A stretch of 64,000 bases of DNA. Source: Muribaculaceae bacterium (GTDB lineage: Bacteria > Bacteroidota > Bacteroidia > Bacteroidales > Muribaculaceae). Position numbers and translations under genes: made by a program. The notes under the pieces are model-generated. The model saw only the letters and a program-made list of their open reading frames with translations. It was not told where the DNA came from and searched no databases. Positions 54,477-64,000 of the stretch are shown here, piece after piece (the first letter of the stretch is position 1; each line of letters starts with the position of its first letter). The stretch is taken from NCBI GenBank assembly GCA_029060725.1, contig JAIDTL010000035.1:31633-95632 (forward strand). The letters are read 5' to 3'.

Positions 54477-55364
54477 ATGTGTAAGGAATATTGGTCCATA
54501 TTAATTCTTTCGGTGCTTCTTCTATTTTCAGGATGCTCTAAGCGCCCTAAAAATATACTCAGCGAGGATAAAATGGTGGCTATAATGGCAGATATCCAAA
54601 TAGCAGAAGCATACGAACGCAACGGCTCATCCAACGAATTTCTTCAAGGCAAACAACGTGAACTTCTCGGTAGAGGAGTCTTGATGCAACATGGTGTCAG
54701 CACAGCAGAAATGGATAGCACTCTTGCTTGGTATGGCAGGAATATGGACGAGTATTCTAATCTATTTAAAAAGGTTGACGAAGAACTAAACAGACGTCAA
54801 AAGAAATATGCTAAATCTGCCGGGGAGTCGCAAAACGAGAACTCCTCAGCAGATCTTTGGCCTTACAGCAAGCATTTTGTTGTCGATAAAAATTCATTGA
54901 CCGATGGCCTTATAGTTGAGATTCCGGCTACCGATCTTGCTCCAGGCGACAAACTTACCTGGAAAATGATCGTAGAAGGCGCTTCCTACAGAAGTCTCAC
55001 GCTTGGCGTAGACTATGAAAATAGCACTTCTGATATTTATCGGGTTATGAACCGGACTTTTGATAAATGGGTCGAGATGTCTCTGCAAACTGATTCATTG
55101 CTTTCTGTCAACCGAATTTTTGCCATTGCAGATTTCGGTACGCCCACAAATCGAATACTCATCGATAGTGTACAACTTACACATATTCCTTTTAATAGGG
55201 AGGAATACCTGATGAATGGCTATAAACGTACCATACGCCCGGCCGGCCGTAAGATCGTCTTGCCTCCGGATACTTCTACAAATTCCAACAATGTGCCGGA
55301 CTCTATAATTCCTATGCCTTCTTTGTCAACTGAAAAGAGTCTTGGCGTTAGGACTCGCCGATAA
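54477..55364 (+). CDS. DUF4296 lipoprotein
   Basis: 295 residues. Lipoprotein signal with lipobox (LSVLLLFSGCSKRP), then the DUF4296 helical domain (NILSEDKMVAIMADIQIAEA) to about residue 110, and a beta-rich C-terminal domain. Function unknown; commonly found after lspA in Bacteroidales. The last 145 bases overlap the 3' end of the SprT-like gene on the opposite strand, both frames being open. The final ~45 residues are Pro/Ser/Asn-rich and probably disordered, which tolerates the overlap. Confidence 0.85.
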   Translation: MCKEYWSILILSVLLLFSGCSKRPKNILSEDKMVAIMADIQIAEAYERNGSSNEFLQGKQRELLGRGVLMQHGVSTAEMDSTLAWYGRNMDEYSNLFKKVDEELNRRQKKYAKSAGESQNENSSADLWPYSKHFVVDKNSLTDGLIVEIPATDLAPGDKLTWKMIVEGASYRSLTLGVDYENSTSDIYRVMNRTFDKWVEMSLQTDSLLSVNRIFAIADFGTPTNRILIDSVQLTHIPFNREEYLMNGYKRTIRPAGRKIVLPPDTSTNSNNVPDSIIPMPSLSTEKSLGVRTRR

Positions 55365-55915
55365 CGATTGAAATAACTGCCATACACCCAATACCATTCA
55401 TCTTTTTCCACTTTATCCCATTCTTTAAAAGCTCTGTGGATCTCAAAAACCTTACTTTGGGATACTCTACACACTAATTTTCTGCCATCGGTCATTGTGC
55501 AAAGACAGACTATCGAGTGTGATTTTGCATCGTCACTTTCTAATTCTTTGGGAGAGCAGCGATGGCTTACTGTGATGTTTCTACAAAATCGTAGGTTGAT
55601 ATCTGTCATTAGTTTTCGGAAATACCTACCATGGCTTGACGTATCCTTGATTTTTTTATAATGAATCAGATAATGTATCATCTCATGTATCACAACATCT
55701 TCCAGAACAGACTCTTCAAGATCATATCGACTGCTTAATGTAAGATGATAGATCTCATTAGTGGATCTCCAAGAAGAATTACGTTCCACTTTAAACTGCC
55801 CCATAAACGAACGAGCCTTTGAAATATGCATGAGAGGCAAAGGGAGCATATTATTGAATATGTCACGGTTATATTTAATAAACCGATCTTCTAAAAATTC
55901 TATTGTTGCTTTCAT
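55220..55915 (-). CDS. SprT-like zinc metalloprotease domain protein
   Basis: 231 residues. A SprT-like fold is indicated by the zinc motif HEMIHYLIHY (near residue 76) and the downstream SSHGRYFRKLM that supplies further ligands. A C-terminal region (KDEWYWVYGSYFNRYRR) follows; the last ~48 residues overlap the DUF4296 gene. Relatives of SprT/Spartan degrade DNA-protein crosslinks, but this role is not shown for the bacterial SprT-like group. Starts inside the comEC stop (ATGA, 4-base overlap), so translation is probably coupled. Confidence 0.82.
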   Translation of the reverse strand: MKATIEFLEDRFIKYNRDIFNNMLPLPLMHISKARSFMGQFKVERNSSWRSTNEIYHLTLSSRYDLEESVLEDVVIHEMIHYLIHYKKIKDTSSHGRYFRKLMTDINLRFCRNITVSHRCSPKELESDDAKSHSIVCLCTMTDGRKLVCRVSQSKVFEIHRAFKEWDKVEKDEWYWVYGSYFNRYRRVLTPRLFSVDKEGIGIIESGTLLEFVEVSGGKTILRPAGRMVRL

Positions 55916-57396
55916 GTAAAGTTTTTTCTATTATATATTATAGCGCAAATAGCAAGTAGTATAAGCCAAAGCAAGACTCCCCATAAAGGGAGCTGATAAT
56001 TAATTACAAAGTCCGCACCACCGGATAGCATTTCTGAACTCTTAAGAAGGAAGTTGTAGCCTTGATCGAGTAGATGTCCTAACAATCTTATCTCTAATCC
56101 CACGCACAGAAGAGTAGTATAAAGTATCCCTACCGACAGGTAGACAGGAAGAATTGGGAGAAGCAGAAGGTTGGTAGGAAGAAACATCAAGGGTATCTGA
56201 GAGAAATAATATGATATAAGCACCCATGAGGCTGCTGTCGCTACTATCGTCGCCAAAATCGCCCCACATATATAAAATAGCACAGGATGATGTCTATGAC
56301 TGATAGGATTCATAGAAGAAGCAAAAGCAATCAATGCTCCTACACATACAACGCTTAATTGAAAACCGACGTCAAACAGTGCCATTGGGTCTACGATAAG
56401 TATCAACAGGCACGCTGAACAAAGAGCATTTCCTGCGAAGTTTTTTCTTTCAGTGGCAATTCCAATGAATGCAAAGGTGGTCATAATGCATGCTCTCACG
56501 GATGAATAGGCAAATCCCGTTACGGCAACGAAAAGCCACAAGATTACTATACTTATCAAATATCCCCATTTATAATGCCCCAAAAATTTGAGTGGCATCA
56601 TCAGCATTATGAGAAATCCGGCAAGTATTCCGATATGAAGTCCGCTAAGAGCAAGGATATGAGCAAGACCGCCATTTGCAAAAGTCAAACGTATATCTTC
56701 GTCTAATCCCGTCTTATCGCCCATAATTATTGCTTTCAAAAAGTCAGCAGTCGATTTTGACAGATGACTTCTTTCGATGCGAGATTCAATATACTCTCTA
56801 ATATTATAGAAGAAATGTCTTATACCTTTAGTTTGTCCTACAACTTCAATATGCTTTGGCGATACCCAACCGCTATAAAGTATTCCTGCACTTTTCATCA
56901 TTGGCATGATCTTTCGTCCAATGGAAGTAGTGTCAGATGCTATGTGATGAAGATATTTAGAAGGAATCTTTATTATATCTCCGGTAGAAACCTCTGTAAC
57001 TCCAGTTCTGATTCTTGCTTTTGCACCATTTGTGCCTTCTATTACAGCGTCTATCCTGTCTCCGTATGTCTTTGTCAAAACTCCTGTGACTTCACAATAC
57101 AAGCTGTCAGGAGACGCACCTCCATAGATTTCTTCGATAGCAGCAGGTCGGCTAAATGACTCATTTGTAACGCCAATTCCTAAAAAAAGAAGTATCGCCC
57201 AAGCGATGTGCCATTTCCCAGCCTTGTAAGCAGCTACAGGATCTGAAGATTTCTTGATTAGAAATATGTAAATGGCAATGGCACAAGCTATAGGAAACAC
57301 TCCGACCCACCAAGGTATTTCCAATACCTTGGACATCACTATGCCACCGGCAAGGGAAAGCATTGGAATCAGAGGTCCCTTTAGCAGATTAGCCAT
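55912..57396 (-). CDS. comEC: ComEC/Rec2-family DNA channel protein
   Basis: 494 residues. Two N-terminal membrane segments and a DUF4131 OB-like domain (about 95-190), then the Competence domain with about eight segments starting at KAIIMGDKTGLDEDIRLTF and GLAHILALSGLHIGI, and FAYSSVRACIMTTF. This is the inner-membrane channel for DNA uptake in natural transformation. The metallo-beta-lactamase-like C-terminal domain of Gram-positive ComEC is absent. No other com genes are nearby. It lies 35 bases downstream of aroE. Confidence 0.88.
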   Translation of the reverse strand: MANLLKGPLIPMLSLAGGIVMSKVLEIPWWVGVFPIACAIAIYIFLIKKSSDPVAAYKAGKWHIAWAILLFLGIGVTNESFSRPAAIEEIYGGASPDSLYCEVTGVLTKTYGDRIDAVIEGTNGAKARIRTGVTEVSTGDIIKIPSKYLHHIASDTTSIGRKIMPMMKSAGILYSGWVSPKHIEVVGQTKGIRHFFYNIREYIESRIERSHLSKSTADFLKAIIMGDKTGLDEDIRLTFANGGLAHILALSGLHIGILAGFLIMLMMPLKFLGHYKWGYLISIVILWLFVAVTGFAYSSVRACIMTTFAFIGIATERKNFAGNALCSACLLILIVDPMALFDVGFQLSVVCVGALIAFASSMNPISHRHHPVLFYICGAILATIVATAASWVLISYYFSQIPLMFLPTNLLLLPILPVYLSVGILYTTLLCVGLEIRLLGHLLDQGYNFLLKSSEMLSGGADFVINYQLPLWGVLLWLILLAICAIIYNRKNFT

Positions 57397-57431
57397 TTTT
57401 CTGCATATATATGCAAATCAAGATTTCCCAA

Positions 57432-58220
57432 CTATACTTGATCGTTCCATATTTTCCATGCACCCACTGCTTGAAGTCTAAGCATTTCCAGTCCATTGCT
57501 GATAAAGCATCCATGAGATTTGCATATTTTCATAAACAATGTCTCTGCCGGATTATAGACTAAGTCAAAGCATATTTGTCCTGCATGAAGATATTCGTAT
57601 GGAAATGGAGCCGCTTTGTCGACATCAGGACTTGTTCCAAGAGGGGTACAGTTGACTACAACTTTTGCTTCTTTCACCATTTCCGGTGTCAATTCTTCGT
57701 AAGCTAAGCAATCATCACGATGAGTCCTTCCGATGAGTTGTGTGTCAAAACCAAGGTTGTGCATTGACCACACTACAGCTTTTGAAGCTCCTCCGCTTCC
57801 AAGTACAAGAGCCAAAGGATTTTCTGCAATATTCTGATTATATGTAGTCCCTGATTTTCTAAGGACTTCCTTCATTGATTCCGTGAAACCAAATGCATCA
57901 GAGTTGTATCCTTTCAGAAAAATTTTTCCTGAATCTTCACTTCTTGAAATCTTGATGACATTTACAGCCCCAATACCTTTTGCTTCTTCACTTAATTCAT
58001 TAAGGAATTTCAATGCTTCTACTTTATATGGGATAGTCACATTAAGTCCCTTAAGCAGAGGATGCTCAGCAATAAGAGAGGGTAGGAGATCTATGCTTGA
58101 AAGAGGGTAGAGGTAATATCTTGCCGGTATACCCTCTCTTTCAAATTTTTCGTTGAAATATTTCGCAGAAAAAGAATGTCCGAGAGTTTTCCCTATCAGT
58201 CCGTATTCTTCTTTTACCAT
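57432..58220 (-). CDS. aroE: Shikimate dehydrogenase
   Basis: 262 residues from the ATG at 58220. The ORF track's start at 58250 overlaps the preceding gene by 37 bases and adds MASRRRKGGD, which is not family-like; MVKEEYGLIGKTLGHSFSA is. Shikimate-binding motifs: GHSFSAKYFN, NVTIPYK (catalytic Lys) and YNSDAFGF; the NADP motif is VLGSGGASKAV. It reduces 3-dehydroshikimate in aromatic amino acid synthesis. Its ATG overlaps the stop of the M13 peptidase gene by 7 bases. Confidence 0.94.
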   Translation of the reverse strand: MVKEEYGLIGKTLGHSFSAKYFNEKFEREGIPARYYLYPLSSIDLLPSLIAEHPLLKGLNVTIPYKVEALKFLNELSEEAKGIGAVNVIKISRSEDSGKIFLKGYNSDAFGFTESMKEVLRKSGTTYNQNIAENPLALVLGSGGASKAVVWSMHNLGFDTQLIGRTHRDDCLAYEELTPEMVKEAKVVVNCTPLGTSPDVDKAAPFPYEYLHAGQICFDLVYNPAETLFMKICKSHGCFISNGLEMLRLQAVGAWKIWNDQV

Positions 58221-60184
58221 ATCACCACCCTTTCTTCTTCTGGACGCCACATGGCATCACCTTCTTTGATTTCAAATGCTTTGAAAAATTCATCAATATT
58301 CTTAAGAGTAGCATTTACTCTTAATTTTCCAAGAGAATGAGGATCTGTCTTTGTACTCAATTTTATTTCTTCTTCCCTTATATTGCCGGCCCAAACATTA
58401 GCGTATGCAATATAGAATCTCTGAATGGGAGAGAATCCGTCGATATCTGTAATTTCTTTATCTTTTAAACTGTCAAGATATGCAGTCAAAGATATTCTAA
58501 GACCCCCTTGGTCAGCAATATTCTCGCCAAGAGTATAGCGTCCGTTTGCATGTACTCCCGGAGCCACTTCTATAGCATCGAATTGCTCCACCAGTTTGTC
58601 AGAAAGAGCCTTGAATTTGACGGAGTCCTCATTAGTCCACCATTCTGCGAGATTACCATTTTTATCAAATTGTCTGCCACTGTCGTCAAATCCGTGAGTC
58701 ATCTCATGTCCGATAATCACACCGATAGCTCCATAATTTAGGGCATCATCTGCAGTCGGATCAAAATATGGTGGCTGAAGTATGGCTGCCGGGAAGCATA
58801 CCTCATTGGTTGTAGGATTATAATATGCATTCACAGTCTGAGGAGTCATGTGCCATTCAACTTTATCAACAGGCTTATTCATTTTAGAATAATTGTCCCT
58901 TACATACCATTTAGATGCTTCAAGCACATTCTCAAGATAGGATTTCTTTCTGTCAATATGAATCTCCGAATAATCTTTCCATTTGTCGGGATAACCAATT
59001 TTCACTTTGAAAGTAGAGAGTTTGTCAAGAGCTTTTGCTTTGGTCTCATCGCTCATCCAGGATAGGTTTTCGATATGCTTTCCGAGTGCTGTTCTGAGGT
59101 TCTCTACAAGATGCTTCATCGCTTCTTTGCTCTCTTCAGGAAAGTATTTCTCTACATAGAGTTTGCCTACTGCTTCCCCAAGCATGGAGTTTGGAATAGC
59201 CATCGAACGTTTCCAACGAGGTTTTAATTCCTCTTGTCCGCTCATGACACGTCCGTAAAGCTCGAAACTTGCATTTATAAAATCATCACTAAGAAGATTG
59301 GTTGCATCATTGACAGTCTCAAATGTCATGTAGTCCTTAATTTCTTGATCGGAAAGAGTAGGAATATAATTGGTAATGAAGTCAGTAAATGCAGGATTTG
59401 CCACATTTGCCTTATCGACGTTTTCCAGACCTAACAGACGGAAATAAGTATCCCAATCAAATTTAGGATATTTTGACTTTATTTCCGTTATCGTCATGAT
59501 ATTGTATCTTTTCCTTGGATCTCTCCGATCCTCACGTGTCATCTTATTGCGGGCAAATTCTATTTCAAGCTTAATGACCGAATTCCATACCCGTTCTTGA
59601 GCATCTTCGTCATAACCTATTAGTTCCATTGCCTTTTTCACATATTTTTTATAAGCGGCAAGGATCGTAGCATTGGTTTCGCTTTCTTCCAAATAATAAT
59701 CTCGGTCGCCAAGTCCGAGTCCGACTTCTCCGATGTGAAGGATGTTCATGTCTGAATTCATGGCATCTGTTCCTACACCCGTTCCGAAGAAACTGCTCCC
59801 TATTCCATTGTGTTGCCACGCAAGCAATTCCTCAAGATTGTCAATATCTGCCTTGTTGATCTTTTCAAGCAATGGTTTCAAGGGCTCATATCCTTCTTTG
59901 TTAAGTCTCTCCTCATCCATACCCATGGCATAAAGATCACTTACTTTTTGAGCGACAGTGCCAGCCACTTTTGCATCTTCATGATTCGAAAGATTAAGTA
60001 TAAGATCTTTCAATTGTTCGCGGGCTTGCTCACGTAAAAAGTCAAACATGCCGAATCTTGAGTATTCAGCGGTCAGAGGATGTTGTTCAATCCATCCTCC
60101 ATTACTATATTGATAAAAATCTTCTCTCGGCGAGGTGTTTGTATCAAGATTATTTAGAATAATTCCGTGTTGCATATCATTCAT
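58214..60184 (-). CDS. M13-family (neprilysin/PepO-like) metallopeptidase
   Basis: 656 residues from the ATG at 60184; the longer ORF to 60283 runs into the ABC-F gene and adds an unrelated N-terminus. The zinc motif is IIGHEMTHGFDDSGRQFD (HExxH near residue 490), with the third ligand Glu in ENIADQGGL. The family NAYY-type substrate motif is present (TVNAYYNPTTNE). The C-terminus is WRPEEERVVIW. No signal peptide is visible, unlike most bacterial M13 enzymes, so it may act in the cytoplasm as PepO does. Sits 4 bases after the ABC-F gene. Confidence 0.92.
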   Translation of the reverse strand: MNDMQHGIILNNLDTNTSPREDFYQYSNGGWIEQHPLTAEYSRFGMFDFLREQAREQLKDLILNLSNHEDAKVAGTVAQKVSDLYAMGMDEERLNKEGYEPLKPLLEKINKADIDNLEELLAWQHNGIGSSFFGTGVGTDAMNSDMNILHIGEVGLGLGDRDYYLEESETNATILAAYKKYVKKAMELIGYDEDAQERVWNSVIKLEIEFARNKMTREDRRDPRKRYNIMTITEIKSKYPKFDWDTYFRLLGLENVDKANVANPAFTDFITNYIPTLSDQEIKDYMTFETVNDATNLLSDDFINASFELYGRVMSGQEELKPRWKRSMAIPNSMLGEAVGKLYVEKYFPEESKEAMKHLVENLRTALGKHIENLSWMSDETKAKALDKLSTFKVKIGYPDKWKDYSEIHIDRKKSYLENVLEASKWYVRDNYSKMNKPVDKVEWHMTPQTVNAYYNPTTNEVCFPAAILQPPYFDPTADDALNYGAIGVIIGHEMTHGFDDSGRQFDKNGNLAEWWTNEDSVKFKALSDKLVEQFDAIEVAPGVHANGRYTLGENIADQGGLRISLTAYLDSLKDKEITDIDGFSPIQRFYIAYANVWAGNIREEEIKLSTKTDPHSLGKLRVNATLKNIDEFFKAFEIKEGDAMWRPEEERVVIW

Positions 60185-60188
60185 AATT

Positions 60189-62174
60189 CTAATTTCTTTG
60201 TTGGAGTTCTTCCAGCTCCATAGTTGCAAGTTCCCAAAGAGACATCCCATTTTCAAGATTTTTCTGTGCCTTTGAATATGCATCGAGAGTCTCTTGAGAA
60301 GAGTCGCCGGAAGCTATCTTATCCTCAATCTCTTTTTGAAGCGATTCGAGACGCTCGATTTCGGCTTCAGCATCTTTCACCTTCTTCTCAGCTTTCTTTA
60401 AAACCTTATCTTTTGCTTTTTGCTCAGCGTATGATAGCTTTTGAGAATTTTGAGGTTTAGCCGGCTCTTGTTGACTTGATTTTGTATTGACATCGGCTTC
60501 CGATACTGTTGCTTCCGAAACTTGCTTGCCGGTAGGAGATTTGGTGAGTTCAAGATCTCTAAGGTTTTCAAGATTCTTAGAACGCAAGAAATCATATATA
60601 CCACCAAGATTCTCCTTAACTTTTCCACCTCCGAACTCATATACCTTTTCTACGAGACCGTCAAGAAAATCGCGGTCGTGGCTGACGACAATGACTGTCC
60701 CGTCAAAGTCTCGAATTGCATCTTTGAGAATATCTTTGGTTTTTAGGTCAAGGTGATTGGTAGGTTCGTCAAGAATTAGGAAGTTGACCGGTTCGAGAAG
60801 CAATTTAATCATAGCCAATCGGGTCTTTTCTCCTCCTGAAAGCACTTTGACCTTTTTGTCGGAAGCCTCGCCTCCAAACATGAAAGCTCCGAGGATATCC
60901 CTTATCTTAAGGCGGATATCCCCGACAGCTACATTGTCGATAGTTTCGAAGACTGTAAGATTTTCATCCAGAAGCTGAGCTTGATTCTGTGCAAAATATC
61001 CAATCTTGACATTATGCCCTAACTTCAGCATACCGGTATGATCAATCTCTCCCATGATGCACTTTACGAGAGTAGACTTTCCTTCACCATTCTTGCCGAC
61101 GAAAGCGACCTTTTCTCCTCGTCTGATTCTGAATTCAGCATGGTCAAACACTTGATGATCGCCGTATGCTTTTCCCACATCTTCAAGGATAAGAGGGAAA
61201 TCTCCTGAACGTGGAGCCGGAGGGAATTTTAGTCTTAGACGTGAATTATCAACTTCATCCACTTCAATCGGAACAATCTTTTCAAGTTGTTTGATTCGGC
61301 TTTGCACCTGGATTGCCTTGGTAGCCTGATAACGGAATCTTTCAATGAAAGCTTTGATGTCTGCAATCTGTTTTTGTTGATTCTCGTAGGCTCGCATCTG
61401 CTGCTCAACGCGTTCTTTTCTTAACTCCGTATAGGGAGTATAACTCACCTTATAATCGTAGGCTTTGCCACAAGAAATCTCTATTGTTCGGCGAGTTACA
61501 TTGTCAAGAAAAGCACGGTCGTGGCTCACGAGCATTACAGCCTTGGCTTTAGTCTGCAAAAACTGTTCAAGCCACTGAATAGATTCTATATCAAGATGGT
61601 TGGTAGGCTCATCAAGAAGAAGAAGGTCCGGTTTTTGCAGAAGAATTTTAGCCAACTCTACACGCATACGCCAACCACCGGAAAATTCAGATGTTGGTCT
61701 GTCGAAATCTTCACGGTTAAAGCCAAGTCCTATCAATGTCTTTTCCACTTCAGCCTCCATATTGTCGGCTCCTTCCATCGACAACCTGTCGTTAAGATAT
61801 TCAATGTCTTCTATGAGTTTAGCGTAAGAGTCGCTCTCATAGTCAGTGCGAGTGGCAAGCTGATTGTTAAGATCATCAAGACGCGCCTTGTGCTCGTCTA
61901 TGTGCGCAAAAGCCTTGCGTGCTTCATTTATTATAGAAGTGTCATCGGCAAGCTTCATCTGCTGAGGAAGATAACCTATTGTGACTTCAGTAGGTTTGGA
62001 AACCGTTCCGGAAGTCGGTTGTTGGAGTCCGGATATGATCTTAAGCAGAGTAGATTTGCCTGCACCGTTTTTTCCGGCGAGGCCAATCTTATCAGTTTTG
62101 TTAATGACGAAACTGACGTCAGAGAATATCGGACGTGCGGAAAATTCCATCGTGAGGTCGTTGACACTTACCAT
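60189..62174 (-). CDS. ABC-F family ATPase (Uup/EttA-like)
   Basis: 661 residues with two ABC domains and no membrane segments. Walker A motifs are AGKNGAGKSTLLKI and VGKNGEGKSTLVKC; signatures are SEFSGGWRMRVELAKIL and LSGGEKTRLAMIKLL; Walker B/EQ regions are LLLLDEPTNHLDIES and FLILDEPTNHLDLKT. The linker and a C-terminal coiled coil (KAEKKVKDAEAEIERLES) resemble Uup/YdiF-type translation factors. It probably acts on stalled ribosomes or is a housekeeping factor; no antibiotic-resistance role is shown. Between pyrG (82 bases upstream) and the M13 gene. Confidence 0.93.
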   Translation of the reverse strand: MVSVNDLTMEFSARPIFSDVSFVINKTDKIGLAGKNGAGKSTLLKIISGLQQPTSGTVSKPTEVTIGYLPQQMKLADDTSIINEARKAFAHIDEHKARLDDLNNQLATRTDYESDSYAKLIEDIEYLNDRLSMEGADNMEAEVEKTLIGLGFNREDFDRPTSEFSGGWRMRVELAKILLQKPDLLLLDEPTNHLDIESIQWLEQFLQTKAKAVMLVSHDRAFLDNVTRRTIEISCGKAYDYKVSYTPYTELRKERVEQQMRAYENQQKQIADIKAFIERFRYQATKAIQVQSRIKQLEKIVPIEVDEVDNSRLRLKFPPAPRSGDFPLILEDVGKAYGDHQVFDHAEFRIRRGEKVAFVGKNGEGKSTLVKCIMGEIDHTGMLKLGHNVKIGYFAQNQAQLLDENLTVFETIDNVAVGDIRLKIRDILGAFMFGGEASDKKVKVLSGGEKTRLAMIKLLLEPVNFLILDEPTNHLDLKTKDILKDAIRDFDGTVIVVSHDRDFLDGLVEKVYEFGGGKVKENLGGIYDFLRSKNLENLRDLELTKSPTGKQVSEATVSEADVNTKSSQQEPAKPQNSQKLSYAEQKAKDKVLKKAEKKVKDAEAEIERLESLQKEIEDKIASGDSSQETLDAYSKAQKNLENGMSLWELATMELEELQQRN

Positions 62175-62256
62175 ATTTGAGTTGTTGAGGATGTGAGATT
62201 GTTTAGTAAGGCTGAAAGTTAATAATTATGACTTGATTTAGCTTGAAAGTAAGCAA

Positions 62257-63891
<1,635 letters not shown>

Positions 63892-63899
63892 TCAGCACA

Positions 63900-63930
63900 C
63901 AAAATTACAACATTTTTCGGACATATCCAA
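63900..63930 (-). promoter_or_regulatory. Promoter of pyrG
   Basis: Minus-strand TTG (63928-63930, within TTTGG), 20-base spacer, TAATTTTG (63900-63907), 24 bases before the ATG. Confidence 0.75.
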
Positions 63931-63960
63931 ACAATATTTTATCAAAAAAAATCGAAAAAA

Positions 63961-63992
63961 TTTGCGGATTTTGATTCTATTTGTTAATTTTG
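63961..63992 (+). promoter_or_regulatory. Promoter of a divergent gene beyond the window
   Basis: TTTG (63961-63964), 20-base spacer, TAATTTTG (63985-63992). This is a full consensus match on the plus strand, predicting a divergently transcribed gene starting just past position 64000. Confidence 0.65.
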
Positions 63993-64000
63993 AAAATTGA

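Noticed and set aside
60185-60283. Extension of the M13 peptidase as a possible signal peptide
   Set aside because: It lies inside the 3' coding end of the ABC-F gene and is not hydrophobic, so it is not a signal sequence.
60189-62174. ABC-F protein as an antibiotic-resistance factor
   Set aside because: Sequence and coiled-coil tail fit housekeeping Uup/YdiF-type members, and the operon is metabolic; nothing points to resistance.

Overview
The window looks like a Bacteroidales chromosome segment, plausibly Muribaculaceae-like (the family is an inference). The evidence is moderate-to-low GC, Bacteroidetes-only families (DUF4924, DUF5723, DUF4296, Lys-type SerA), at least ten promoters of the TTG-N19/20-TAnnTTTG type in place of sigma70 -35/-10 boxes, and short 'YxIxGxxV...GIYI' C-terminal tails on secreted proteins. 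I see no rRNA, tRNA, CRISPR array, transposase or prophage gene. Coding density is high.

Layout. 1-6.9 kb: the 3' end of an unknown gene, a PHP-type histidinol phosphatase, prfC with a DUF4924 gene, an orphan trpB2, and a serC-serA operon, with a pair of REP-like hairpins between trpB2 and serA. 6.9-9.9 kb: a two-gene redox operon, a NapH/NapG-like polyferredoxin fusion and an exported ferredoxin-type aldo/keto reductase. 10-13.7 kb: a secreted GH43 enzyme divergent from a small secreted protein. 13.7-21.6 kb: housekeeping genes (rplY with a long structured leader, pth, addB-like nuclease, holB, a sugar nucleotidyltransferase, galE). 21.7-24.8 kb: an envelope pair (lipoprotein and DUF5723 barrel). 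25-30.5 kb: a CusBAC/Czc-like RND metal efflux operon whose adaptor has a His-rich N-terminus. 30.6-32.6 kb: a two-gene AAA ATPase + RloB (AbiL/RloAB-like) putative defence cassette bracketed by 117-bp direct repeats. 32.7-40.1 kb: a TlpA-like thioredoxin, a giant GH51+GH43 arabinan-type enzyme, and an MltF-like lytic transglycosylase. 40.4-48.7 kb: a K+-dependent membrane pyrophosphatase, then sbcCD with an M50-type membrane protease. 49-55.4 kb: ddl, ileS, lspA and a DUF4296 lipoprotein. 55.2-63.9 kb: a long minus-strand run pyrG, ABC-F, M13 peptidase, aroE, comEC, SprT-like.

Most of the window is core genome. The accessory part is the RloAB-like cassette. It has its own promoter and lies between the metal efflux operon and the thioredoxin gene. 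Each flanking repeat carries a hairpin with arms of 17-20 bp, and the repeat on the far side ends in the last 11 codons of a second, slightly different rloB. This points to cassette exchange, or collapse of a tandem array, at a fixed recombination site. It is the strongest candidate for something undescribed. Secondary points of interest are the exported Fe-S/aldo-keto reductase pair, the GH51-GH43 fusion, a near-leaderless DUF4924-prfC transcript, the rplY leader and a 145-bp convergent gene overlap.
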